Positions 8,814 to 18,103 of a stretch of DNA of 64,000 bases are shown here, in pieces. The first letter of the stretch is position 1; each line of letters begins with the position of its first letter. The position numbers were made by a program, and so were the translations under genes. Under the pieces are notes generated by a model that saw nothing but the letters and a program-made list of their open reading frames with translations, searched no databases and was not told where the DNA came from. This stretch comes from Lysobacter alkalisoli (GTDB lineage Bacteria > Pseudomonadota > Gammaproteobacteria > Xanthomonadales > Xanthomonadaceae): NCBI RefSeq assembly GCF_006547045.1, contig NZ_CP041242.1, forward strand, positions 3,172,001-3,236,000, given 5' to 3'.

Positions 8814-10552
8814 GCGGTTTCGACCCTGGCCGGGACCGTCCGATCTGGATGCCGGGCCGGCGGGCGTTCTGCCAGGGCGCCGCCCTCGCCGGCCTCGGCG
8901 TGTGGCTGGCCGGCTGCGGCCGCGGACCGTCCGAACCGCGCCTGCTCGGCGCTGCCGAGCTCGGCGAGGCCGAGCTGCGCTATGGCATGGCACCCGCCGA
9001 GGGCGACATCCACTACCAGCCCGACGTGGTCATGGTCCGCGACGGCGCATCCAGCATCCTCGACCGCGGCGACGACGGCCTGACCTGGGTCATCGATGCC
9101 GGCGCCCGCGGCGCCTCGCGCCTGCGGCCCGGCGCAGTCGCCCTGATCACCGACCGCTGCGCCGGGCGGGTGCTGGCGATGCACCGCGCCGGCGATGCGG
9201 TGGTGGTGGTGCTGGGCCCGGCCGAGCTGACCGACTACATCCGCGACTGCGACCTGGCACTGGAGCAGCCGGTGGACCTGTCCCGCGCGATCGTCGAGGT
9301 GGCCCCGGGCCTGCCGGGCACCGACATGAACCTGTCGCCGGCGGTGCCCTGGCGCGAACGCGACGCCGAGGAGGAACTGGCCCGCGCCGAGGCGTTCGGG
9401 GTACTGCAGGCGTGGCCGCGGGCATGGCCGGCTGCCGCAGGCCGCCTGCCGCTGCAGATCGGAGTGATCCCCGAAGTCGGCGCCGGCGGCATCGGCATCC
9501 GCACCGCGCTCAGCAACAGCCAGGCCAACATCGAATTCGTGGCCAAGCTGCGGCTGCAGGCACCGCGCGTGCACGTGCGGCTCAGGATCGGCATCGGCAA
9601 GCTCAAGGAGGCCAGCCTGCGGCTCAGCGGCGCGGCCGGTCTGCGGCTGGGCTTCGTCGCGACCACGCAGGGCAAGGTCGACGCCAACATCAACACCCTG
9701 GGCCGGCTGGTGCCGGTAGCGATGACCCTGCCGATCCTGCTCAACATCGGCAGCCCGCTGAGCCTGTCGTTGCACCAGCGGTTCATGGTGAAGTCGGCGT
9801 TCAGCGCCAGCAACAGCGTGCTCAAGGCAATCGGCGACTACGGCCTGCAGGGCGACCTGCACTTCGGCTACCGCGACGGCCGCTTCGGCCAATTCGGCGG
9901 CCCGGTCATCCAGACGGTTAACAGCGGCATGGTCGAGGGACTGCGTGGAATTTCGGTCGGCGTCAGCGGCATGGTGCTCGCCCACCAGTTGCGGGTGCTG
10001 GCCGGGATCGGCGGGTTCGGCTTCCGGGTGGGTCCGTACATGGCGATGACCTCGTCGGTGGGCGTCTCGCGCGGCTCCAATCTGGCCCTGCCGCTGCAGC
10101 CCAACGTCTGCCGTGCGGCGACGCTGGCGATACATGTCGCCCCCGGGATCGGCTGGCAGGTTCCGCAACTGATCGCCGACGGCGTCAATGCGATCCTCGG
10201 CCTGCTGCGGACCAGGAAGATCGAAAGCACGGGTGGCGTCCATTCCGAGGGCAAGCACGTCCTAAAGCGCACGGCCTACGCGCCCGACACGCCGCTGTGC
10301 CGCGAGGCCGCTGGCGGCGGACCGGCGGGCCAGGCACAAGGTGGTGGCCGGAGCAGCGGAGGCGGCCCACCCCCATCCTCGCCGACGAAGCCGAAGCCCC
10401 CGCTGCCCACACCGGCATCGCCGGCGGACACACGCTCGTTGCCGCCTCTGGACCTGGGCCGCGCCTGCGACAATCCGGTATTGCGCAGCCAACTGCAGCA
10501 GGCCGGTCTCGACATGACGAAGGCCTGCCGCGGGATCGGCCGGCCAACTTGA
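8810..10552 (+). CDS. unknown protein with Tat-type lipoprotein signal
   Basis: A 580-aa protein starting at GTG 8810, coupled to the gene before it. Residues 17-36 show a twin arginine (GRRAFCQGAAL) followed by a hydrophobic stretch and the lipobox WLAGC, suggesting a folded lipoprotein exported by Tat. The middle is beta-rich without a motif I recognise (VITDRCAGRVLAMHRAGDAV; later many Gly/Leu/Val stretches). The last about 80 residues are a Gly/Ser then Pro-rich linker and a small Cys-containing end. I cannot assign a function. The coupling to a DUF3558-like lipoprotein suggests a shared envelope role. Confidence 0.65.
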   Translation: MSGFDPGRDRPIWMPGRRAFCQGAALAGLGVWLAGCGRGPSEPRLLGAAELGEAELRYGMAPAEGDIHYQPDVVMVRDGASSILDRGDDGLTWVIDAGARGASRLRPGAVALITDRCAGRVLAMHRAGDAVVVVLGPAELTDYIRDCDLALEQPVDLSRAIVEVAPGLPGTDMNLSPAVPWRERDAEEELARAEAFGVLQAWPRAWPAAAGRLPLQIGVIPEVGAGGIGIRTALSNSQANIEFVAKLRLQAPRVHVRLRIGIGKLKEASLRLSGAAGLRLGFVATTQGKVDANINTLGRLVPVAMTLPILLNIGSPLSLSLHQRFMVKSAFSASNSVLKAIGDYGLQGDLHFGYRDGRFGQFGGPVIQTVNSGMVEGLRGISVGVSGMVLAHQLRVLAGIGGFGFRVGPYMAMTSSVGVSRGSNLALPLQPNVCRAATLAIHVAPGIGWQVPQLIADGVNAILGLLRTRKIESTGGVHSEGKHVLKRTAYAPDTPLCREAAGGGPAGQAQGGGRSSGGGPPPSSPTKPKPPLPTPASPADTRSLPPLDLGRACDNPVLRSQLQQAGLDMTKACRGIGRPT

Positions 10553-10587
10553 CCGCCATCCACCCCCGCGTGCGGCGCTATCCTTGG

Positions 10588-10609
10588 CAGGCTGTTGAAG
10601 AACAGCCTG
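10588..10609. other. 9-bp hairpin before the kinase gene
   Basis: The arms caggctgtt and aacagcctg have a 4-nt loop. The hairpin lies between the stop at 10552 and the kinase start at 10661. There is no T-run. It could be an attenuator or a weak terminator. Confidence 0.35.
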
Positions 10610-10660
10610 TTAGACCGCCGCCAGTCCGCGCGCGGTGGCACCACGAGGACGGGTCCGCCG

Positions 10661-13480
10661 ATGAAGCACCAGGCTTCCTGGGAACGGATCGAGCAGTTGT
10701 TCGCCGCTGCCAGCCGCCTTCCGCCAGCGGCACGGGCGGCGTACGTCAACGCCGTCTGCAGCGACGAGCAGGTGCATGCGGAAGTGATGTCGCTGCTGCA
10801 GGCCGATGCCTCGGCCGAAGGCTATCTCGATTCATCGCCCGCACCCGCATCCGGCATGACAGACGCCGGCTTCACCCTTTCGTCCGGCGATCGGCTCGGT
10901 CCCTGGCTGGTGTGTGCGCCGCTCGACCATGGCGGCATGGGCGAGGTCTACCTGGGCGAGCGCGCCGACGGCGCCTTCCACCAGACCGTCGCCCTCAAGC
11001 TGTTGCGTCATGAGGCGGTGGCCCAGGTCGAGCGTTTCCACGCCGAACGCGAGATCCTCGCCCGCCTCGAGCATCCCGGCATCGCCCGCCTGCTCGATGG
11101 CGGCATCAGCACCGATGGCCGGCCGTGGGCGGCGCTGGAGTATGTCGAAGGCGAGCCCATCGACCGCTACTGCCGGCAGCATGCGTTGCCGGCGGAAAAC
11201 CGCCTGCACCTGCTGCTGCAGGTCTGCGATGCGGTCGACCATGCGCACCGCAACCTGGTCGTGCACCGCGACATCAAGCCATCCAACATTCTGGTCGACG
11301 CCGCCGGCCGCGCACGCCTGCTCGACTTCGGCATCGCCAAGCCGATCGTCGATGCCGCCGCGCCCACCCTCACCCAGGCCGTCCTGACCCCGGACTGGTG
11401 CGCACCCGAGCAACTGGCCGGCGAGCCGGTCACCACCGCAACCGACATCCACGCGCTCGGTCTGCTGCTGTTCCATCTGCTCACCGATACACGCCCCTGG
11501 CCGCTGCAAGGGCAACCGCTGGTGCGGACGGTGCGGCTGATGCTCGACACGCCCGCGCCACCGATGCGCGCGGTCGCCGCCGCGGGGACCGCATTGGCGC
11601 ACGCGCCGCACCGGTTGCGCAGCGACCTGGAGGCGATCGTCGCGCGATGCCTGCGCCGGGAACCGGAACGCCGCTACGTCACCGTGGACGCGCTGCACCA
11701 GGACATCCAGCGTGCGCTCGACGGCGCCCCCGTGGCCGCACGTGAAGGCGCACGCCTGTACGTGCTCGGACGCCTGCTGCGCCGCTACCGCTGGCCGGTC
11801 GCCGCCACCGCCACGCTGCTCATGACCCTGACCGCCGGACTGGTTGGCACGGCCTGGCAGGCCCGTCGCGCCGAGCAGCAGGCCGCCCAGGCCACCGCGA
11901 TCAGGAATTACCTGGTCCAGCTGTTCAAGGCCAGCGACCCGCGGATCGCGTCGGACCGCCCACGCGGCCAGATCACCGCGCGCGAACTGCTCGACATCGG
12001 CAGCGCACGCCTGGACAGCGAGTTCGCCGATCGTCCGGAGCTGCAACTGGAGATGCTAGGCCTGACTGCGGAGATCTACCGCGCCCTCGGCGAGCGCGAA
12101 CGCTACGCCGCGCTGCAGGCAAGCCAGGTCGCACTGGCACGGCAACTGCACGGCGACCACCACCCGGCAGTGATCCACGCCCTGCTGCTGGAGGCCGACG
12201 ACGCCCGCCAGCACGACGACCACGCCACCGCCCTGGCCCTGGTCGAACGCGCCGACCCGCTGATCCGCCGCGCCGGCCTGGACCACAGCGCCCTGCGCGC
12301 ACGCTGGTGGCTGCACCGCGCCAACGCGCTGGAAGCCGACCTGTCGCAATGGCCGGCGCGGGTGCAGGCGCTGGAGGAGGCGACACGACTGTTCGAACGC
12401 ACCGCCCCCGACGATTGGGACCGCGTGATAACGCTGGCCAACCTCGCTACCGCGTACTGGGAACGCGGGCAGCACGGCGACGCGGCGCACAGCCGCGACT
12501 GGCTGCGCCGCGCCTTGACCGTGGCCGAATCCGCACGCGAGCGTGACGACGGCGAACTGCAGGTGATGTACGCCAACCTAGGCCACCTGGAAGCCTTCCT
12601 CGGCAGTGCCGCCGATGCCGAGGCCGCCTTCGCCACCGCCGCCTCGCTCACGCAGCAGACCCATGGCGAGCACAACCGCCGCTACTGGCATGCCGCCGCC
12701 GGCTGGGCCGGGCTGCTGCACGAAATCGGCGAGCGCGAGCGCGCACTGGCGATCTTCGAGGCGCTGCAACCGCTGCTGCCGGCAGAACCCGCCGCCGACG
12801 AGCGCGGCACCGTCGCGCTGGCCCGCGCCGCGCACGGCATCGCCCTGCTGCGCGAAGGCCGGCCACAGGTCGCGTTGCCGCTGCTGGAAGCGGCCGAACG
12901 CGACTACCGGCTCAGCGCCGCCCACCGTTACCAGATCCACTACGCCCAGCAAGGCCTTGGCGAAGCACTCGCGGCATTGGGCCGCCATCCGGAAGCCCGC
13001 CACTGGCTGCAGCAATCCCTGCAAGGCCGGGAGGCCGACAATCCGGCCGACAGCGTCCCGGTGCTGGACATCCGCTCACGCTGGGGCGGTTTCCTGCTGG
13101 CCCGCGGCGAAATCGGGGAAGCCCGCCGCCAGCTCACCCGTGTTCTGGCGGACGCCGGACCGCGCCGGCTGCCCTCGGTCGCGCTGGCGCAGGCCGGATT
13201 GGCACGGCTCGCCCTCGAGGAAGGCGACACTGCGGCCGCGCTGCGCCACAGCGGCGACGCCCTCGCCACCCATGACCGCAGCGAGGGCCTGCGCGATGCC
13301 CGCCTCGCCCCGGAACTGTGGTGGCTCCATGCACGCGCACTGGCCCAGGCCGGGAACGCGGCGCAGGCGCGCGGATGGGCCGAACGCGCGGTCGATGGCT
13401 ACCGTCGCCACCATCACCCCGACAGCGCTGAACGCGCCGCCGCCGAAGCCTGGCTGGCGCGGCTGGAGCGGGCGCCGTGA
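10661..13480 (+). CDS. membrane serine/threonine protein kinase with TPR sensor region
   Basis: A 939-aa protein. The start at ATG 10661 (MKHQASWERIEQLF) matches the conserved opening of this Xanthomonad kinase type. The kinase domain (about 80-340) shows GGMGEVYLGER, VALKLL, HRDIKPSNIL (near 203), DFGIAK and CAPEQL. The first Gly of the nucleotide loop is replaced (LDHGGMG). A membrane segment near 376-400 follows, then about 500 residues of Ala/Leu/Arg-rich helical repeats typical of TPRs, probably periplasmic. Such kinases are usually paired with an ECF sigma factor; one lies 2.4 kb away at 15847-16425 on the other strand. The 273 bp after the stop hold no convincing gene. Confidence 0.88.
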   Translation: MKHQASWERIEQLFAAASRLPPAARAAYVNAVCSDEQVHAEVMSLLQADASAEGYLDSSPAPASGMTDAGFTLSSGDRLGPWLVCAPLDHGGMGEVYLGERADGAFHQTVALKLLRHEAVAQVERFHAEREILARLEHPGIARLLDGGISTDGRPWAALEYVEGEPIDRYCRQHALPAENRLHLLLQVCDAVDHAHRNLVVHRDIKPSNILVDAAGRARLLDFGIAKPIVDAAAPTLTQAVLTPDWCAPEQLAGEPVTTATDIHALGLLLFHLLTDTRPWPLQGQPLVRTVRLMLDTPAPPMRAVAAAGTALAHAPHRLRSDLEAIVARCLRREPERRYVTVDALHQDIQRALDGAPVAAREGARLYVLGRLLRRYRWPVAATATLLMTLTAGLVGTAWQARRAEQQAAQATAIRNYLVQLFKASDPRIASDRPRGQITARELLDIGSARLDSEFADRPELQLEMLGLTAEIYRALGERERYAALQASQVALARQLHGDHHPAVIHALLLEADDARQHDDHATALALVERADPLIRRAGLDHSALRARWWLHRANALEADLSQWPARVQALEEATRLFERTAPDDWDRVITLANLATAYWERGQHGDAAHSRDWLRRALTVAESARERDDGELQVMYANLGHLEAFLGSAADAEAAFATAASLTQQTHGEHNRRYWHAAAGWAGLLHEIGERERALAIFEALQPLLPAEPAADERGTVALARAAHGIALLREGRPQVALPLLEAAERDYRLSAAHRYQIHYAQQGLGEALAALGRHPEARHWLQQSLQGREADNPADSVPVLDIRSRWGGFLLARGEIGEARRQLTRVLADAGPRRLPSVALAQAGLARLALEEGDTAAALRHSGDALATHDRSEGLRDARLAPELWWLHARALAQAGNAAQARGWAERAVDGYRRHHHPDSAERAAAEAWLARLERAP

Positions 13481-13753
13481 GCCCGCTGACCGGAGATTGC
13501 CCGGTCCCCGTGCTTCGGCGCTCGGGAGGGCTTGCGCGGCGCGCTCGCGCTGGCCCTGCTCGCACTGCTGCTAGCGGTCGCCGCGGTGCCGATGCGGGCG
13601 CGCTGGGAATGGCTGGCATCCATGCACTGGTGGGCGTGGCCTGATCGACGGCCTGCGCCGGCCTTGTCCTGTTTCGGCACCATTTCCGGTTGTCATACAG
13701 AGGCGTCCCGGCATCGCAGCCGAGTCCACCTTCAATCGTCAAGGGCATCGGCC

Positions 13754-14515
13754 ATGAACAGCAGCGCTCCTTTCGATGTCCAGGCGTCACCACCCCACCT
13801 CGCCATCGGCACGCTGGCCGAGCGGCGCTTCTTCGGCGCAATGGCATGGGCGATGCTGGTTGTCGTCTTCATCGGCTTTTCGCGCAGCTTCTTCCTGCGG
13901 CCACTGTTCCCGGACCATGCCGCTGCGTCCGAGACGATCTTCTTCGTGCATGGCGCGGTGTTCGCTGCCTGGTTCGTGCTGCTGGTCGTGCAGACGTCGC
14001 TGGTCGCCAATGAGCGCATCGGGGTGCATCGCCGGATCGGTCCCTTCGGGGCGTTGCTGGCGGTGGCGATGCTGGTGTTGGGGTTGTGGGGCTCGCTGGT
14101 CGCCGCGGCGCGGCCGGAGGGGTTCGTCGCGGTGCCGGTGCCGCCGCTGCAGTTTCTCGCGATCCCGATCTTCGACGTCGGCCTGTTCACGGTTTTCGTC
14201 GCGCTGGCGCTCGGCCAGCGGCGCAATCCGCAAGCCCACAAGCGCTGGATGCTGCTGGCCACGATCAACCTGCTGGCCGCCGCCATCGCCCGCTGGCCGG
14301 GCGTGCTGGACTACGGCCCGCCGGCCTTCTGGGGACTGACCGACCTGTTCATCGTCGCGCTGGCGCTGTGGGATTTCCGTTCGCGCGGCCGACTGCACCC
14401 GGTCACGCTGTGGGGCGGCCTCGCCATCATCCTGTCGCAGCCCTTGCGGATGGTCCTAGCAGGTACCGACGGCTGGGATGCGTTCGCGCGCTGGGCCACC
14501 GGATTGGTCGGCTGA
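13754..14515 (+). CDS. seven-helix membrane protein of unknown function
   Basis: A 253-aa protein from ATG 13754 with aagggc 8 nt upstream. About seven hydrophobic helices are visible, starting at FFGAMAWAMLVVVFIGF. Conserved-looking loop motifs are FVHGAVFAAWFVLLVVQ, RIGVHRRIGPFGALLAV and NPQAHKRWMLLATINLLAAA, with several His residues that might bind heme or metal. The frame is open upstream to a TTG at 13532, but that stretch has no ribosome site and changes character, so it is left out. I do not recognise the family with confidence. Confidence 0.7.
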   Translation: MNSSAPFDVQASPPHLAIGTLAERRFFGAMAWAMLVVVFIGFSRSFFLRPLFPDHAAASETIFFVHGAVFAAWFVLLVVQTSLVANERIGVHRRIGPFGALLAVAMLVLGLWGSLVAAARPEGFVAVPVPPLQFLAIPIFDVGLFTVFVALALGQRRNPQAHKRWMLLATINLLAAAIARWPGVLDYGPPAFWGLTDLFIVALALWDFRSRGRLHPVTLWGGLAIILSQPLRMVLAGTDGWDAFARWATGLVG

Positions 14516-14618
14516 GCGAACGGTTGCCGGCGTGGCCTGATCCGGCGCCGTTTCCTGTTGCATGGGGGTGAGGCTGTCCCGATCCGCTCGGGACGGCGTG
14601 CCCGGAGGAGCTCCATCC

Positions 14619-15137
14619 ATGCGCATCCCGATCCCCGCCATCGCCCGTTCCGCACTGATTCTGGCGACCGTCTTGATCGCGGCCATTGCCGGCTGCGACC
14701 GTCCACAGGCAGATTCGACCACACAGGGCTCCGATGGCCTGTCCAGCTACAGCGCGCCCGAATCCTGGGGCAACGAAACCTGCAAGCTGCTCAGGGACAG
14801 CGAGATCGAAGCCGTCATCGACGAACACACCCCCGGCCGGCAGGACCTGCTGTTCGGCGGTTGTATCTGGCCGTCGAAGACGACGCTGTCCGATGGCCGG
14901 CCCGAGGCCATCCACGCCGCCGTACTTTCCGAAGGGGAATACCGCCAACTGGCCGAGATCGGCGAACCGATCGACGGCTTCGGCGAAGGCGCGACCTGGG
15001 CCGAACTGTATGGCGAGCTCTGGTTCCGCTGCGCCGGTGGCCGTTACTGCGGGATCAAGGTGGTGACCGCATCCAGCGAGTACCGGCGCGAACACGCCGA
15101 AGGACTGGCACGCGCACTTGGCAGCCGGGTCCGGTAG
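14619..15137 (+). CDS. lipoprotein with two-cysteine DUF3558-like layout
   Basis: A 172-aa protein from ATG 14619, which has ggaggag about 8 nt upstream; an earlier ATG at 14562 lacks one. The signal peptide ends in IAAIAGC. The mature part has ETCKLLRDSEIEAVID and FGGCIWPS, paralleling the CALV...C pattern of the lipoprotein at 8202. It ends with RCAGGRYCGIKVVTAS. Likely envelope located; function unknown. The next gene follows 39 bp later on the same strand. Confidence 0.7.
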   Translation: MRIPIPAIARSALILATVLIAAIAGCDRPQADSTTQGSDGLSSYSAPESWGNETCKLLRDSEIEAVIDEHTPGRQDLLFGGCIWPSKTTLSDGRPEAIHAAVLSEGEYRQLAEIGEPIDGFGEGATWAELYGELWFRCAGGRYCGIKVVTASSEYRREHAEGLARALGSRVR

Positions 15138-15176
15138 CGGCCACCGCCATATAGATCGAAACAGGAGCTGCGTGCC

Positions 15177-15833
15177 ATGAAAACCATCCTTCTCTCCCTG
15201 TTCCTGCTGGTGTTCTGCGCTAGCTGCGACGCCTCCACGCAGGCCGATGCCCCCTCCCAAACGGCAGACGTCTCCACGCGAACTCGCCTCTCCGCGCAGG
15301 CATTCGAAGGCAGGCTCGTCATCGGCTCGTCGATGGGCGAAGAACGCATCACCTATTCGATCAAGGGCGACAACGTGCGGATGGAGGCCGGTGGCGAGGA
15401 GCCGATGATCGCGCTGCGCAACATTCGCCAGCCCACCGTGCGCATGCTGATGCCCCAGGAAAAGGCCTGGGTCGAGATGCCGGTGCGCGACATGAGCCCG
15501 TACGCCGAAGAAAGCGATGACAAGGTCACCAGGACCGGCGAGACCCGGACGATCCACGGGTACGAATGCGAGAAATGGATCGTGAGCGTCAATGACGGCC
15601 GCACAGAAATGTGGGTTACGAAGCAGCTCGGCCTCGACTTCGCCGCGCTGTTCATGCCGATGATGCAATCGTCCTCGTGGAGGACGGGACTCGACGGGCA
15701 CTTTCCGATGAAGGTCAGCGGCGACAGCGGCGACGGAAGGATGGAAACCGTCTGGGAAGTGCTGTCGGTGGAAAAGCAGCGCATCGACGACGCCGTGTTC
15801 GCGATCCCGCCGGATTACAGGAAGATGATGTAG
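15177..15833 (+). CDS. DUF4412-like lipoprotein
   Basis: A 218-aa protein with caggag 9 nt before the ATG and a signal peptide ending in FCASC. The mature domain begins with FEGRLVIGSSMGEERITYSI, then IKGDNVRME, and contains IHGYECEKWIVS, the usual signatures of the DUF4412 beta-sheet fold related to LolA/outer-membrane lipoprotein carriers. It ends with FAIPPDYRKMM, also typical. It may bind lipid or a hydrophobic ligand (inference). It is probably cotranscribed with the lipoprotein before it and is convergent with the ECF sigma gene. Confidence 0.7.
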   Translation: MKTILLSLFLLVFCASCDASTQADAPSQTADVSTRTRLSAQAFEGRLVIGSSMGEERITYSIKGDNVRMEAGGEEPMIALRNIRQPTVRMLMPQEKAWVEMPVRDMSPYAEESDDKVTRTGETRTIHGYECEKWIVSVNDGRTEMWVTKQLGLDFAALFMPMMQSSSWRTGLDGHFPMKVSGDSGDGRMETVWEVLSVEKQRIDDAVFAIPPDYRKMM

Positions 15834-15846
15834 GCAGGGCGGGCGC

Positions 15847-16425
15847 TCAGGCGCCCTCCTCCAGCTCCCGGTACAGCCACGCCCGTCCCAGTTTCCAGTC
15901 GCGGCGGACGGTGCGCTCGGACACGCCCAGCGCGCGCGCGGTCTCGGCCTCGTCGCAACCGCCGAAGTAGCGGCATTCGACCACCGCGGCCACCCGCGGC
16001 GCATGCCCGGCCAGGCGGTCGAGAGCCTCGTGCAGGGCGAGCAGGCGCTCGTCGGCCGCATCTTCCGCCGCCAGTTCGGGGGCGAGGTCGAGCGGCACGT
16101 GGGCGGCCCCGCCCCCACGCTTGGCGGCGCGGCGCTCGCAGGCGTGGTTCACCAGCGCGTGGCGCATGGCCAGCGCGGCCGACCGCAGGAAGTGCGCGTC
16201 GTCGTTCCAGTCGCGCGCGTTGCGCAGCTTCAGGTAGGCCTCGTGCACCAGTTCGGTGGTCTGCAAGGTGCCGCCCGGGCCGCCGCGCACGCGTTCGCGG
16301 TGAGCGATGCGACGCAGGTCGTCGTAGAACAACGGAAGCAGTCGGTCGGCCAGCCGGCGCACTGCTTCGGTCGGCGTGTCGGCCGGAGCAGTGCCCTCGC
16401 GCGGGTCCGGACGGGTGTCGCTCAC
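15847..16425 (-). CDS. ECF-type RNA polymerase sigma factor
   Basis: A 192-aa protein from GTG 16425. Region 2 includes LFYDDLRRIAHRERVRGG and TTELVHEAYLKLRNARDW. Region 4 includes VVECRYFGGCDEAETARAL followed by VSERTVRRDWKLGRAWL, the -35 recognition helix. The TTELVHEAYL box fits the TIGR02999-type ECF group that often works with TPR-linked serine/threonine kinases and lacks an adjacent anti-sigma factor. No anti-sigma gene is next to it. It lies 18 bp downstream of the AbgT transporter gene on the same strand, so the two may share a transcript. Confidence 0.88.
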   Translation of the reverse strand: MSDTRPDPREGTAPADTPTEAVRRLADRLLPLFYDDLRRIAHRERVRGGPGGTLQTTELVHEAYLKLRNARDWNDDAHFLRSAALAMRHALVNHACERRAAKRGGGAAHVPLDLAPELAAEDAADERLLALHEALDRLAGHAPRVAAVVECRYFGGCDEAETARALGVSERTVRRDWKLGRAWLYRELEEGA

Positions 16426-16443
16426 GGCCGCGCCAACCCGGCC

Positions 16444-18027
16444 TCAGCCGACCGGGTACGCATAGCTCGCGCCGATGCCGAGCGGCAGGCCCAGTGCCCA
16501 GAACGCCAGCAGGAACGCGGTCCACAGCACCAGCAGCACGACCGAGAACGGCAGCATCAGCGCGATCAGGGTGCCGATGCCGCTGGACTTCACGTACTTC
16601 TGGCAGAACACCACGATCAACGGGAAATACGGCATCAGCGGGGTGATGATGTTGGTGCTGGAGTCGCCGACGCGGTAGGCGGCCTGGGTCAGGTCGGGGG
16701 AGACGCCCAGCTGCATCAGCATCGGCACCATCACCGCGCCGATCAGTGCCCACTTGGCCGAGGCCGAGCCGACCATCAGGTTGACGAAGCCCGACAGCAG
16801 CACGATGCCGATCACGGTCACGCCCATCGGCAGGTTCATCGCCTGCAGCAGCGCGGCGCCCTCGATCGCCAGCAGCGCGCCGAGGTTGCTCTGGCCGAAA
16901 GCGTAGATGAACTGCGCGCAGAAGAACGCCATGACGACGTAGTAACCCATGCCGCTCATCGCCTTGCTCATGCCCTTGATGATGTCGCGGTGCGAGGTCG
17001 CGCTGCCGGAGACGTAGCCGTAGACCACGCCCGGGATCAGGAAGAACACGAAGATCAGGCCGACGATCGAGCGCATCAGCGGTGCCGCCGCGGTCAGCAG
17101 CGGGTTCATGCCGGCCAGGACCTGGTCGGCCGGGGCCGCCCACGGGGTGCCCGGCCAGGCCAGGGTGACCACGAAAAGCGCGATCGCCACGACCATCGCG
17201 ACAACCGCCGCGATCAGACCGCGGATTTCCTGCGACTTGAGGGCATCCATGGTCGGCATGTCCGCCGGGTCGCCGTCGACCTCGGTGCCGCGCAGGCGCG
17301 GTTCGATCACCTTGTCGGTCAGGAACCAGCCGACCGCGACCACGAGGAAGGTGGAGGCGGTGGTGAAGAAGTAGTTGTTGAGCGGATTGACCTCGACCGA
17401 GGTATCGGTGATGTGCGCCGCGGCCTGAGTCAGGCCGGCCAGCAGCGGGTCGAGGCTGGACGGCACGAACATCGTCGCCGAGAAGCCGCCGGACACGCCG
17501 GCGAAGGCGGCGGCGATGCCGGCCAGCGGATGGCGGCCGGCGGCATAGAAGATCACCGCGCCGAGCGGGATCACCAGTACGTAGCCGGCGTCGACCGCGA
17601 CGTGGCTGAGCACGCCGACCGCGATCAGCATCGGGGTCAGCAGCATCTTCGGGGTGACCGACATGATCGCCCTGATCATCGCGTTGATGAAACCGGTGTG
17701 TTCGGCCACGCCCAGGCCCAGCATCGCCACCAGCACCACGCCCAGCGGCGGGAAGTTGACGAAGGTCGGCACCAGCTGGCTCATGAACTCGACCAGGGCC
17801 CCGCCGCTGAGCATGTTCCTGATCTGGATCGGGTCACCGCTGCGCGGATCGACCGCGCTGAAGCTGACGTTGGACAGCAGGGCCGAGACGACCCAGACCA
17901 CCAGCATCAGCAGCAGGAACAGCATCGCCGGGTCGGGCAGCTTGTTACCGATGCGCTCGACGCCATCGAGGAAGCGGGTGACGAGGCCGCGCGAGGCAAG
18001 CGCGGGGGTGGGTGTTGACTGGCTCAT
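16444..18027 (-). CDS. AbgT-family transporter
   Basis: A 527-aa protein with AGGAG 5 nt before the ATG. About eleven hydrophobic segments. Family strings include FLDGVERIGNKLPDPAMLF at the N-terminus, HVAVDAGYVLVIPLGAVIF, PLAGIAAAFAGVSGGFSA and NIITPLMPYFPLIVVFCQKY. The family includes E. coli AbgT (p-aminobenzoyl-glutamate uptake) and MtrF-type drug exporters; which activity applies cannot be told here. It sits between kynA and the sigma gene, all on the minus strand, 76 bp from kynA. Confidence 0.92.
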   Translation of the reverse strand: MSQSTPTPALASRGLVTRFLDGVERIGNKLPDPAMLFLLLMLVVWVVSALLSNVSFSAVDPRSGDPIQIRNMLSGGALVEFMSQLVPTFVNFPPLGVVLVAMLGLGVAEHTGFINAMIRAIMSVTPKMLLTPMLIAVGVLSHVAVDAGYVLVIPLGAVIFYAAGRHPLAGIAAAFAGVSGGFSATMFVPSSLDPLLAGLTQAAAHITDTSVEVNPLNNYFFTTASTFLVVAVGWFLTDKVIEPRLRGTEVDGDPADMPTMDALKSQEIRGLIAAVVAMVVAIALFVVTLAWPGTPWAAPADQVLAGMNPLLTAAAPLMRSIVGLIFVFFLIPGVVYGYVSGSATSHRDIIKGMSKAMSGMGYYVVMAFFCAQFIYAFGQSNLGALLAIEGAALLQAMNLPMGVTVIGIVLLSGFVNLMVGSASAKWALIGAVMVPMLMQLGVSPDLTQAAYRVGDSSTNIITPLMPYFPLIVVFCQKYVKSSGIGTLIALMLPFSVVLLVLWTAFLLAFWALGLPLGIGASYAYPVG

Positions 18028-18103
18028 GGCGACTCCTGGCTACGTTTTGCAGGTGGCAACTGGGTGCAGCTGGACGCGTGGGGAAGGAGGAATCGGTGCA
18101 GTC

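Noticed and set aside
13481-13753. Small hydrophobic gene or N-terminal extension between the kinase and the 7-TM gene
   Set aside because: The hydrophobic frame begins with TTG without a ribosome site and merges with the next gene; no separate stop supports a distinct protein.
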